Source: Streptomyces venezuelae
GTDB taxonomy: Bacteria; Actinomycetota; Actinomycetes; Streptomycetales; Streptomycetaceae
DNA length: 64,000 nt
Assembly: GCF_008642375.1 (NCBI RefSeq)
Contig: NZ_CP029194.1
Coordinates: forward strand, 5,945,001-6,009,000
Direction: 5' to 3'
Shown: positions 44,966 to 54,000 of the stretch, piece by piece
Layout: the number at the start of each line of letters is the position of its first letter
Position numbering within the stretch: the first letter of the stretch is position 1
Position numbers and translations under genes: made by a program
The notes under the pieces: model-generated
What the model was told of the DNA's origin: nothing
The model's database searches: none
Seen by the model: the letters and a program-made list of their open reading frames with translations, nothing else

Positions 44966-46904
44966 CCCGCGGCCGCCGGGTCCCGTCCGGCAGGCCGGTG
45001 ATGCCGGCCGCGAGCCAGCGGGCCAGCCGCCGCGGGTCGGCCGTCGTGCCGATGACGCGGAGCTCGCGGTGGACCGCCCGGGGGAGTTCGGGGCGCCGGA
45101 GCAGCGGGCGGGTGGCCGGCTCGGCGAGGGCGAGCGCCAGCACGAGGCCGGTCCAGGCCTCAGGGGCCTCGGGGTCCTCGGCCACGAGGCGGGCGTAGGC
45201 GTCGGCCGCGGCCGGGTCGCCGGCGACCAGGGCGCGTTCGGCGGCGGAGGCGGAAGCGGAAGCGGAGGCGGAGGGCGCGGGCGGGTCGGCGGAGGTTCCG
45301 GAGGTTCCGAAAGGCGGGGTGCCGGGTTCCGGTGTTCCCAGCACCTGCCGGATCAGACGGGTGCGGGCGTGGGACCAGCGGGCCGTGAGGTCGGGGACCA
45401 CGGTGGACCCGGCGCCGCGGAGATCGGCCGGGGCCCCGGTGACGAAGGCCCTCGCGAGAGCGCGTACGGCGTCCGGGGCGGGCACCAGGTGCCGTATCCG
45501 CCACTCCGTGCGGTGGTCCGTGGCGGAGAACGCGGCCATGACGTCGATGCCCGGCCGGACCCGCCGGTCGGCCGTCCACGCGGGCAGCCGCGCGGCCATG
45601 CCCCGCACGAACCGGCGTCCGTGGGCGGTCAGCGCGGGGTCGGCGCCGAGGGTCTCGACGGCCTCCCGCGTCTGGCGCAGGCCGAGGGCGAACTCGAACT
45701 CGGCCGAGGCCCGTTCGGCCGCGGGCGCCCGGTCCAGGCGGCGGGACCAGAAGTCGGTGATCCCCAGGAAGGCGTACGCGCCCTGGAGCAGCCCGCTCAG
45801 AGGGCGGGGGTCGTCCCGCCAGGGGGCGTGGTGCCGCTCGGCGCCGTCGTCCCGCTCCAGCGTCAGCAGATGGAGCAGCGCGCCGAGTTTGGTGTGCTGG
45901 AACTCGTGGACCAGGGTGACGGCGAAGGTGACCGGATCCGGCGGCAGCGAGGTCAGCAGACCGCCGAAGGCGTCCCCGGAGGAGGCGCTGAGCACCGTCC
46001 AGGCCGACGTCGACCGCACGGGCGTCACACTGCGCAGGCCCTCCGCGAGCGCCACGGCCGCCTCCGGGTCGCTGTCCTCCAGGAGGCCCAGCGCCAGGCC
46101 GAACCGCTCCCGCCAGCGGGCGGTCTCGTCCGGGGAGAGACGGTGCGCGGGGAGCGGTTCGCTCAGGTCCCGGTAGGGGTCGATGTCGTCCAGCCAGACC
46201 CCCACCGGCCGTCCCGCCACGCGCGCGTGCAGCCGGTGCGGCCCCTGCCATCCCGGTACGTCGTCGCCGGGCGGGCCGGTGCATAAGAGCGGGCCGGGCG
46301 GGCCGGGCGGGCCGGGTGTGCCGGTCCGGTCCGGCGGGCCCACGCACGCCCCGTGCGGGTCGACCCGCAGGCGTCCCGCCTCCACCACCACCTCCGCCGT
46401 CCCCCAGCGCGGACGGTCGGGCAGCCGGGCGAGCCCGAGGGTGGGGAACATGACGCCGCCGTCCCGCAGGGGCACGGTGGTGCGCAGCGGAAGTCCCGTG
46501 CGCAGCGCGGCGACCGCGCACACCGTGAAGACGTGCCCGAGGTCGGTCCACAGGGGCCCGTCCCCCCAGGCTGTCCGCCGCAGCCGCCGCAGCCCGTGCC
46601 CCAGCCAGACCCCGACCTGCGGGTGCAGCAGCAGCTCCCCGAAGACCTCCGGGGAGCGCTCCTGCGCGGCCGACAGCGTGTCCCACACGCTGTCCACGTC
46701 CGGCAGCGGGCCGAGAGCGCCGGGCGTCTCGGCGACGCCGTCGAGCAGGGCCCGCAGCAGCAGGAGGCGCCTGCTGTACTCCGTGGTCCGCAGGAAGCGG
46801 ATCGTACCGGCGTCGCCCCGGCCCGCGGCCAGGGCGTCGAAGTGCGCCGAGGGAACGAGATGGTGCGGGCTGCGGGCGGGTTCGTGACGTCCGTCGGTCT
46901 GCAC
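44961..46904 (-). CDS. HEXXH motif protein (FxSxx-COOH system type)
   Basis: I start at GTG 46904 because GGGAGGAGATCC precedes it; the frame is open further upstream but would overlap the peptide gene. The product has 647 residues. TLVHEFQHTKLGALLHLL at about residue 330 contains HEFQH, the HEXXH zinc-protease signature. The N-terminal part (EYSRRLLLLRALLDGVAE) and later AFLGITDFWSRRLDRAPAAE match the HEXXH domain that accompanies or is fused to FxsB-type radical SAM proteins in FxSxx-COOH loci. There is no CxxxCxxC iron-sulfur motif, so this is the stand-alone domain. It may process the peptide encoded 20 bases upstream; that is inferred. Confidence 0.8.
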   Translation of the reverse strand: MQTDGRHEPARSPHHLVPSAHFDALAAGRGDAGTIRFLRTTEYSRRLLLLRALLDGVAETPGALGPLPDVDSVWDTLSAAQERSPEVFGELLLHPQVGVWLGHGLRRLRRTAWGDGPLWTDLGHVFTVCAVAALRTGLPLRTTVPLRDGGVMFPTLGLARLPDRPRWGTAEVVVEAGRLRVDPHGACVGPPDRTGTPGPPGPPGPLLCTGPPGDDVPGWQGPHRLHARVAGRPVGVWLDDIDPYRDLSEPLPAHRLSPDETARWRERFGLALGLLEDSDPEAAVALAEGLRSVTPVRSTSAWTVLSASSGDAFGGLLTSLPPDPVTFAVTLVHEFQHTKLGALLHLLTLERDDGAERHHAPWRDDPRPLSGLLQGAYAFLGITDFWSRRLDRAPAAERASAEFEFALGLRQTREAVETLGADPALTAHGRRFVRGMAARLPAWTADRRVRPGIDVMAAFSATDHRTEWRIRHLVPAPDAVRALARAFVTGAPADLRGAGSTVVPDLTARWSHARTRLIRQVLGTPEPGTPPFGTSGTSADPPAPSASASASASAAERALVAGDPAAADAYARLVAEDPEAPEAWTGLVLALALAEPATRPLLRRPELPRAVHRELRVIGTTADPRRLARWLAAGITGLPDGTRRPRA

Positions 46905-46924
46905 GGATCTCCTCCCGGGGACCG

Positions 46925-47107
46925 TCAGTCGGCCCGCCCGGGCTGTCCGTCCCCTCCGGCGAAGTTGACCCGCGGACACTCGACCTGACGGAGCAGCCGC
47001 TCCAGCGAGCGGGCGTGCAGGCTCGGACTCTGCGACCGGAGGGCGGACAGCGGCATCTCGCTGAGATCGATCAACTCGGATCCCATGTATTCGTCGGACG
47101 CGTGCAT
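46925..47107 (-). CDS. FxsA-like short peptide, candidate RiPP precursor
   Basis: The product has 60 residues from ATG 47107, with GAGGGG eight bases upstream. The sequence SELIDLSEMPLSALRSQSPS and HARSLERLLRQVECPR follows the leader pattern of FxsA-type peptides (acidic D-L, then P-L-x-x-L, a short gap, and a second helix S-L-x-x-L-L). The tail is VNFAGGDGQPGRAD, so the classical C-terminal F-x-S-x-x is absent. A start further in at MGSELID is possible. It sits between the caspase-like and HEXXH genes, 20 bases ahead of the latter. No radical SAM maturase is in the window, so modification, if any, depends on an enzyme elsewhere. Confidence 0.6.
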   Translation of the reverse strand: MHASDEYMGSELIDLSEMPLSALRSQSPSLHARSLERLLRQVECPRVNFAGGDGQPGRAD

Positions 47108-47190
47108 GCGACAACCCCCTCACAGCCATGAACCCCGTTGACTTCATGATGGCGCAGGCAGGGGGGTTCGGGAAGAGCGTGATCCGCCGG

Positions 47191-48327
47191 TCAGCCGCCT
47201 GATCCGGGCGTCAGCCAGCGGTCGGTCCAGTCCTTCAGCTCGCGCTGTTCCAGGGAGCCCGGTTCGAGCAGGGCGAGCGCCTCGACGAGGGCGGCCAGGC
47301 CTCCGGGGTGGCGCCGGCAGGTGCGCACGATGCTGATGATGTCGGGGCGCGGCGCACCCATGCGGGGGATCGATCCGGCGAGGTCGGGGGGCAGCATCCC
47401 GAGCACGAGCTGCCGGTGGTCCCGGTCCGCCATGCCGGGCCAGCCGGCGAGCAGGTTGATGAGTGCGGCGAGACCCGCGTCCGGCACCGGTTCCTCCAGT
47501 CGCCGGGTCGTCGGGAACTCCAGCCGGCGCTCGTCGCCCGCCCAGGACCGGTGCCAGAGCGCGGTGGGCCGCTGCCCGGCACCGGCGGACCCGTCGGCGA
47601 ACGGGCCGGTGGGCGGCCCCGTGAACTGCCCGAGGACGGTGTCCGCGACCGCGTTCATGTCGGGCGGCCACACGCCGCCGTCCGAGGCGCCGAGGGCGGC
47701 CAGTACGGCCCGGGAGAACGCCCCCGTCTGCCGTACGGGGTCGTTGACCGCCCGCTGCCCCGGGCGGGAGGCCAGCAGGACGAACTGCTCCCGGCCCGGC
47801 AACCGCTCGCCCCCGGACGGCAGTTCGGTGGGCAGGGAGCGGGCGAAGCCGAGGTCCTCGACGAAGGTCTGGCAGGAGTCCACCACCCAGATCTGGCGCC
47901 GGAAGCCCGGCAGGAGATCGGTGGTGAAGGCGGTCAGCCAGGCGTCCAGGTCCAGGTTCCGGCGGTCGTCCGGGCCGGCGTCGGCGTAGAAGAGCCTGCG
48001 GTGCCCCTGCGGGTCGGTGACACCGTGGCCGCCCCAGAACACCCACAGGAGGTCGCCCTCCAGCACCGGAAGCCGGCGCGTCAGCACCTCCTGCACGGCC
48101 TCCCGCCCCGCGGTGCCCGCGGCGACGTCGACCTCGGGTCCGCCCGCGCCGGGCAGCGGATCGAGCAGCAGGAAGACATGGGCCGCCGGTACGCCGCGCC
48201 CGCGCAGCCAGCCGGTGAAGCGGCGGGCGTCGGCGGCGGGCCCCGGCAGGTCCCAGGACGGCCCGGCCGCGTACCGCTCCGCGCCGACGACGAGGGCGTA
48301 CGTGCGCTCCGGACGCGCTCCCGTCAC
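47191..48327 (-). CDS. Caspase-like (C14) protease with effector-associated domain
   Basis: The product has 378 residues from GTG 48327, which overlaps the preceding hydrolase stop (GTGA). The caspase fold begins YALVVGAERYA and has the catalytic His101 in VFWGGHGVTD and Cys152 in IWVVDSCQTF. After a linker, residues 282-370 form a small helical domain: RQLVLGMLPPDLAGSIPRMG, IISIVRTCRRHPGGLAALVE and LEPGSLEQ. This matches the N-terminal domain of the VMAP-like protein at 56802-58322. In vWA-MoxR-VMAP systems, paired effector-associated domains bring the effector to the complex. This protease is therefore the likely effector. Confidence 0.87.
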   Translation of the reverse strand: MTGARPERTYALVVGAERYAAGPSWDLPGPAADARRFTGWLRGRGVPAAHVFLLLDPLPGAGGPEVDVAAGTAGREAVQEVLTRRLPVLEGDLLWVFWGGHGVTDPQGHRRLFYADAGPDDRRNLDLDAWLTAFTTDLLPGFRRQIWVVDSCQTFVEDLGFARSLPTELPSGGERLPGREQFVLLASRPGQRAVNDPVRQTGAFSRAVLAALGASDGGVWPPDMNAVADTVLGQFTGPPTGPFADGSAGAGQRPTALWHRSWAGDERRLEFPTTRRLEEPVPDAGLAALINLLAGWPGMADRDHRQLVLGMLPPDLAGSIPRMGAPRPDIISIVRTCRRHPGGLAALVEALALLEPGSLEQRELKDWTDRWLTPGSGG

Positions 48328-49544
48328 GGCAGCTCCTCCGCGAGGAGGCGGTACAGCTCGGGATTGCTCCAGTAGGCGCTGTGGGAGAGAGGGAAGGGCT
48401 GGCGGCTGTCGAGGGCCACGTCCCGGACCCGGTCGGGGAAGACGCCCGCGCCGACGTAGCTGAGCAGGTCCCGCCGGTCGTACACGTTCAGCCAGGGCGG
48501 TACGTGCCCGGGCAGCGGCGCGCCGTGCTCCAGGCTCGGCAGCGCCCCCAGCTCGTAGAGGAACGGCGCCTGCGAGCCGACGGTGACGAGCAGCTCGACC
48601 TCCGGCAGCGCCCGTAGCACCAGCAGGTCCAGCGAGGCGATGCCGCCGAGGCTGTGCGCGAGCAGGACGACCGGCGGTTCGGCGGCCCGGACCGCCTCCG
48701 CGACGACCTCACGGATCGCGCCGCCCCGGGACAGGTAGAGCAGGACGTCCCCGGCCGCCGGATGCGCCGCGTCGGTGAGCGCCGACCGCCGCTTCACCAC
48801 CTGGGCGGAGGCGAGTCCGAGCGCCAGCCGTCCGGCGAGCCGCTTGACCCGCCGGGTGACGGGGCCGCGGTGCGTCCCGGCCCCGTCGGGCGGGTCGCCG
48901 GGGAGCAGGGTGACGATCCGGGCGACGGCCTCGTCGCGGGCGGTGCCGTCGAAGACCGGCGCGGCACCCGGTCGCTCGGCCCGGCGGCGTACCGCCTCGG
49001 CCGTGAACGCCCTGGCCAGCGCGTCGACTTCGGCATGAGCGGCGGGGGAGCGCAGGAACAGGCGGCCGTCCGGCGAGGTGAGGACGGCGGCGACAGCGGC
49101 GGGGAAGTCCTCGCCGATCCCCGCGGAGTCCAGCAGCTCGCGCAGCCGGGCGTCCCCGGTGAGGGACTGGGCCGCCGAGGAGAGGGCCTCGCCCGGCGGT
49201 ACGGCGCCCGGGGCCAGCTCCGTGCGCGCGGCCGACTCCGTGGTGAGCAGCCGCAGTTCGAGCAGGGGATCGAGGTAGAGGAGTCCCCAGAACTCGACGT
49301 CCTCGTCTGGGCCGTCGGCCTCCGCGCCCGGGGCGCCCGCCTCCGGCAGCCCCCGCCCGGTGCCGTACCCCGGCACGGAGGCGCCGTTCGAACGGAGTGC
49401 CGATCCCGCGCTTTCGCCCCAATAACAGGGAGTAACGGCGACTTCGGGCCGTAAGGGCCGCAATCCCTCCCGAACCAGCTCCAGAGTTCCGGTGAATCCC
49501 GGCTCTCGCACTCCCGTGCCGTGTACGAACAGCACCGTCGTCAT
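48324..49544 (-). CDS. Alpha/beta hydrolase (lipase/esterase-like), candidate effector
   Basis: The product has 406 residues from ATG 49544, with GGGGGT five bases upstream. It opens TVLFVHGTGVREPGFTGTLE, the strand and oxyanion loop of large alpha/beta hydrolases, and has the nucleophile elbow VVLLAHSLGGIASLDLL. A long helical insertion lies between (about residues 90-260). The end has FPLSHSAYWSNPEL, where the His probably completes the triad. There is no signal peptide. Translation is coupled to the caspase-like gene. Hydrolases of this type occur as lipid-attacking effectors in conflict systems, which is inferred here. Confidence 0.8.
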   Translation of the reverse strand: MTTVLFVHGTGVREPGFTGTLELVREGLRPLRPEVAVTPCYWGESAGSALRSNGASVPGYGTGRGLPEAGAPGAEADGPDEDVEFWGLLYLDPLLELRLLTTESAARTELAPGAVPPGEALSSAAQSLTGDARLRELLDSAGIGEDFPAAVAAVLTSPDGRLFLRSPAAHAEVDALARAFTAEAVRRRAERPGAAPVFDGTARDEAVARIVTLLPGDPPDGAGTHRGPVTRRVKRLAGRLALGLASAQVVKRRSALTDAAHPAAGDVLLYLSRGGAIREVVAEAVRAAEPPVVLLAHSLGGIASLDLLVLRALPEVELLVTVGSQAPFLYELGALPSLEHGAPLPGHVPPWLNVYDRRDLLSYVGAGVFPDRVRDVALDSRQPFPLSHSAYWSNPELYRLLAEELP

Positions 49545-49564
49545 GCTGACCCCCCGTTCGTGGC

Positions 49565-49574
49565 GGCATACGCC
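49565..49574. promoter_or_regulatory. Palindromic site, GGCATACGCC
   Basis: TGGCG and CGCCA frame GCATA, 20 bases upstream of the left-going hydrolase start. The same motif as a perfect palindrome occurs at 49645-49654 near the antiporter start. Confidence 0.55.
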
Positions 49575-49644
49575 AAATGGCTTCCACAATAGGCCACTTG
49601 GCGCGTCGGCGGCTACACTCCGTAGGGACTGTGCCACAGTGGGC

Positions 49645-49654
49645 GGCATATGCC
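49645..49654. promoter_or_regulatory. Palindromic site, GGCATATGCC
   Basis: A perfect 10-base palindrome 15 bases upstream of the antiporter GTG. Together with 49565-49574 it gives two GGCGGCATA(C/T)GCCA sites 80 bases apart in the divergent promoter region. Confidence 0.55.
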
Positions 49655-49669
49655 AGAAGGGGTGTGCCG

Positions 49670-50992
49670 GTGAGTTCGGACTCCGTCGTCACGCATGTCG
49701 TCGCAGCTCTCGCCGTGGTGATCGCGACCTCCTCCGCCCTGGGCGCGGCGGCCCGCAGGTTAGGCCAACCACCTGTTGTGGGCCAGCTCTTCGCGGGCAT
49801 CGCGCTGGGCCCCAGCCTCCTGGGGCTGCTCCCCGGCCGGGTGTACGAGACGCTCTTCCCGGCGGAGATCCAGCCCATCCTGACCTCCTTCGCCCAAGTG
49901 GCCCTGGTCCTCTTCCTGTTCGCCGTCGGATACGAACTGGACCTCGGGCTCCTGCGCGGCCGGCGGGCGGTGGCCACCGTCTCCCTGGGCGGCTTCGTCG
50001 TCCCCATGGCGATGGGCGCGGGTCTCGTCCTGCTGCTCCCCGAGGCCTTCGAGGCGGTCAACGGCGGGCGCCCGGTCGACGCCACCTTCACCCTCTACAT
50101 GGCCGTGGCCCTGTCCATCACGGCGGTCCCGGTGCTCGCGAGCATCATCAAGGACCAGGGTCTTGCCGGGACCGTCCCCGGCACGGTCGCGATGGCCGCC
50201 GCCGGTGTCATCGACGCGCTGAGCTGGCCCGTCCTCGCCGTGGTGCTGGTGGGCGGCGCGCAGGGCTCGCTGCGGGACTGGCTCGTCAAGGCCGCCCTGC
50301 TGGCCGTCTACGTCCTGGTGATGCTCTTCGTCGTACGCCCCCTGCTGGCCTGGTGGAAGGACCGGGCCGGCACCCGCGTGTCCCACCAGATCCCGGTCGC
50401 CGTCTCCGTCGCGCTGGCCTCGGCCTGGGCCACCAACGCGCTCGGGCTGCACGTCATCTTCGGCGCCCTGCTCGCCGGGGTCGTGATGCCCCGCCGCTCC
50501 GACGGCACCCCGGACGGCAGCCTGCTGCGCCCGCTCCAGGAGGCCGGGGGCCTGCTGCTGCCGGTGTTCTTCGCGGTCTCCGGGATGGCGGTCGCGCTCG
50601 ACGGGCTGCACGGCTCCGACCTGCTGCTCCTGGTGGTGATATGCGCCGCCGCGGTGGTCAGCAAGGTGGCCTCCGGCACGCTCGCGGCCCGTGGCGTCCG
50701 CATCCCCTGGCGGGACTCGCTGCTGATCGGCGTCCTGCTCAACACCCGCGGGCTCACCGAACTCATCGTGCTCAACGTCGGGTTGGCGGCCGGGGTGATC
50801 GGCCCCGGGCTCTACGCCCTCCTGGTCGTGATGGCACTCCTGACCACGGCGGCCGCCGGACCGCTGATCAGACTGCTGCGCCGGCCGGCCAAGGGACGCC
50901 CGGCGAGCACCGCCACACCCCCGGAGACCCTCCCGGGCCAGGGGGCCGAGGCAGGGCCCGTGCCCACGGCGGACGCGGCGCCCCTGCCGTAG
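49670..50992 (+). CDS. Cation/proton antiporter, CPA2 (KefB) type
   Basis: The product has 440 residues from GTG 49670, with GAAGGGG upstream. It has about 12 membrane helices. Family signatures include LGQPPVVGQLFAGIALGPSL near the start, SITAVPVLASIIKDQGL in helix 5 and DALSW in the ion-binding region, and LNTRGLTELIVLNVGLAAGV near the end. No TrkA-N nucleotide-binding domain is attached. It exchanges Na+ or K+ for protons at the cell membrane. Its position between the two halves of the vWA-MoxR/FxSxx locus, sharing a promoter region with the effector operon, suggests a functional link, for example restoring ion balance after effector action. Confidence 0.88.
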   Translation: MSSDSVVTHVVAALAVVIATSSALGAAARRLGQPPVVGQLFAGIALGPSLLGLLPGRVYETLFPAEIQPILTSFAQVALVLFLFAVGYELDLGLLRGRRAVATVSLGGFVVPMAMGAGLVLLLPEAFEAVNGGRPVDATFTLYMAVALSITAVPVLASIIKDQGLAGTVPGTVAMAAAGVIDALSWPVLAVVLVGGAQGSLRDWLVKAALLAVYVLVMLFVVRPLLAWWKDRAGTRVSHQIPVAVSVALASAWATNALGLHVIFGALLAGVVMPRRSDGTPDGSLLRPLQEAGGLLLPVFFAVSGMAVALDGLHGSDLLLLVVICAAAVVSKVASGTLAARGVRIPWRDSLLIGVLLNTRGLTELIVLNVGLAAGVIGPGLYALLVVMALLTTAAAGPLIRLLRRPAKGRPASTATPPETLPGQGAEAGPVPTADAAPLP

Positions 50993-51019
50993 CGGCTTCC
51001 GGAACGCGTACGCGTACGC

Positions 51020-51060
51020 CGACGGGCCGGCCGGGTCTCAGCGACCCGGCCGGCCCGTCG
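51020..51060. terminator. Perfect 18-base hairpin between convergent genes
   Basis: CGACGGGCCGGCCGGGTC (51020-51037) pairs perfectly with 51043-51060 around TCAGC. It lies between the antiporter and the end of the large vWA/NB-ARC/TPR gene. Confidence 0.9.
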
Positions 51061-51094
51061 CGCTCAGCCGGTACCCCGTACCCCGTACGCCGTC

Positions 51095-54000
51095 CTAGAA
51101 GGGCACGGGTGCGATGTCGACGTCCGCCCGCCGGCCGCCCGCCGAGGCGGCGACCGCAGGGTGGTCCTCGCCGAGCCGGCTCCGGAAGCGGGTCAGGGTC
51201 TCGGTGTGCAGGGCCGTGGCGTCGGTGTCGCGGTTCAGCGCACGCAGGTCCAGGACCACGTTGTTGGCGCAGGCCAGCGTGGTCGGGTGGTCCTCGCCGT
51301 GGTCCCGCGTCAGGATCTCCAGGGTCTTCTCGTCCAGTTCCAGGGCCTCCGTGAAGCGCCCCTCGGCCGCGTACTGGCTGGCCGCGCCGATGGCCGTGGT
51401 CAGCGTGAGGACGTGCGTGTCGCCCAGCGACTCGCGCATCCCGGGCAGGGCCACCGCGAGGTGCTCCCCGGCGGCGTCGAGATCCCCGAGGTGCCGCAGG
51501 GTGAGGGCCAGGTTGGTGCGGGCCGACAGGGTGTAGGGGTGGTCGGCCCCGAGCTTCGCCGTGTAGCGGTCGACGGTCGCCTCGCCGAGCTCCCGCGAGC
51601 GCCGCAGCTGACCGTCCTGCCGCAGGTCGACGACGAGGTTGGCCCCGCAGGCGACGGCGTCCGGGTGGTCGGGTCCGTAGCGGTTCACGAACTTCGTCCA
51701 CACCGTCTCCGAGAGCTCCAGCGCCCCTTCGTGGTCCCCCGCGCGGCGGCGGCACACCGAGAGGACACGGCCGCAGCCGAGGGTGGTGGGGTTGTCCTCG
51801 CCGAAGGCGGCGATGTAGCGGGCGTAGACGTCCTCCTGGTGGGCCACGGCCTCCAGGTAGTCGCCGGTCTCGCGGATGTCGATCGACAGACCGCTCAGCG
51901 TGTTCAGGGTGTCGAAGTGGTTCTCGCCCAGGTTGAGGGCGCGCAGCCGGGCCGTCTCCGTGTCGTACACGCGCGCCTCCCGGTACAGCCCCATCAGCCG
52001 CAGGCCGACGCCCAGGCTGTGGGCCGCGCGGAGGGTGGCCGGGTCGTCCTCGCCGAACGCCCGCAGGGAGCGCTCGTACACCGACCGGTTGATCTCCAGG
52101 CCCCGCGCCATCTCGGCCCGCAGCCGCAGGCCGGTGCACAGCTGGATGAGGGCGTCGAGGGTGCCCTCGTCGTCCTCGCCCGCGGTCCGGATGTACGTGT
52201 CCGCCGTGCGCTGCATCATCGCGGCGGCTTCCTGGTACTCACCGAGCACGCGCAGGGTGAAGGCCAGCCACTTCGCCATCTCCAGCGTCTGCTGGTCCTC
52301 GGGGCCGAACTTCTCGGTCCAGATCTCCAGCGCCTCGCGGGCCATCGCCGCCGAGCCCTTGTGCTCGCCCCAGACGTAGAGGAACTCCACCATGCCGCGG
52401 ACGAGACCGCGCACCCACGGCGACTCGCACTCCACGGCCCGGGACACCACCACGTGCGGGAGCAGCGCCTGGTAGCGCGGCCACAGTTCGCGCGAGGCGG
52501 GGCTGTTGGGGTTGGCGTCGGCGAGGAGCAGATGGGCGCCGTGCCGCATGTCCGCCTGCTGCTGCGGGGACATGCGGTTGACCAGCACGGCCTGGACCAG
52601 TCGGTGCAGCTGGATGGTGTCGTGCCGGTGCTCGATGCGGGCCAGGGCGTAGACGTTGATCTCCCGGATGGCCCGGCCGAGTTTGATCGGATGCCGCAGG
52701 GCGTCGTCCAGCTCGGGGGCGATCGTGGTGCTCCGCGAGTTGTTGAACAGCGAGCGGGAGATGGGCTCGGGCGCGAAGAAGGAGCAGACCTGGAGGAGTT
52801 GGAGCGCCGCCGGGTTGCGCTGTTCGAGCTGGCGCAGCGAGACGTCCCAGGCGGCGGCCACCGACATGGGATAGTCGGGCGACGGGACGAGTTCGAGCAT
52901 CAGCTCGGCGATCTTCTCGTTGATCAGCCGCAGGTACTCGGGCACGGCCATGCCGGTCACGGCCTGCCAGGCCGCCGCCTGCTCGATGGCGAGCGGCAGG
53001 TCGCCCAGGGCCTCGGCGAGCTTGTCGGCGTCCTCGTCGGTCAGGTCGCGGGCGCGCCGGCGGAGCAGCGACTTGCTCTCCTCGCGGGAGAAGACGTCGA
53101 CGGAGAGCGTCCGGGCCACCCGGTCCCACTCCTGGTTCCGGGAGGTGATGAGGATCTTGCCCGTGCCGCCCGTCGGGAAGTAGGGGCGCACGGCCTCCAC
53201 GTTCTCGGCGTTGTCGAAGACGAGCAGCCACCTGCTGTACGGATCGCCGCGGCGCAGGGCCTCGCGGACGGCAGGGACGGCCCGGTTGGCCTCGCTGCCC
53301 GCGTTCAGGCCCATTCGCTGGGCGAGTTCGGTGAGTGCGGTGAGGATCATCGTGGGCTGCTCGGAGGGGATCCACCACACGATGTCGTAGTCGGACGCGT
53401 ACCGGTAGACGTATTCGATGGCGATCTGCGACTTCCCGACACCGCCCATGCCGTGGAGCGTGTGGGGCAGCACCGCCGAGGTGTCACCGGTCAGCAGCTG
53501 CTCGCGGACCTGGGCCAGGAGGTCCTCCCGGCCGACGAAGTTGGGGTTGTTCGGGGGGACGTTGCCCCAGACGGCGGGGACGGACAGGCGCGGGTGGGTC
53601 TGCGGCTGGGGCTGCGGGGCGGCCGGGCCGGGGATCGGCGTGCCGTGGGCGGGGGTCGTGCCGTGGGCAGGGGGCGTCCCGTTGTCCGGCTGCCCGTCGG
53701 GACTCGGGCCGGGAATCGGCTGGACCGGGGTGCCGTTCAAGGCCCCTCCGTCTTCGCGCTGGTGCTGACTGGCAGTGGTGTCGGTCATGGCAAGGCCGCC
53801 CGTGTCGGAATTTTCAGGTGTATGACGGATATCGTGGACCAATGGCGGAACGTTCGGCGCGAGCGACGCTCCCGGCGGGCCGCCCTCCAGAGCCGCGCTG
53901 ATCCGCTGAGCCCGCTCCAGATACGGCCCGGAGAGGGCTCTGAGCACGGCCAACTCGACCCGGACAAACGGAAGACTTTCCTCCGTAAGTGGTGGGTCGG

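Noticed and set aside
42642..46286. Plus-strand open frame of 1214 codons
   Set aside because: Shadow of the phospholipase C and HEXXH genes; composition is typical of antisense frames in high-GC DNA.
53788..53788. Separate start for an NB-ARC/TPR gene
   Set aside because: The frame is open from 55699 with no stop, and no ribosome site precedes this ATG, so one fused gene is the better call.
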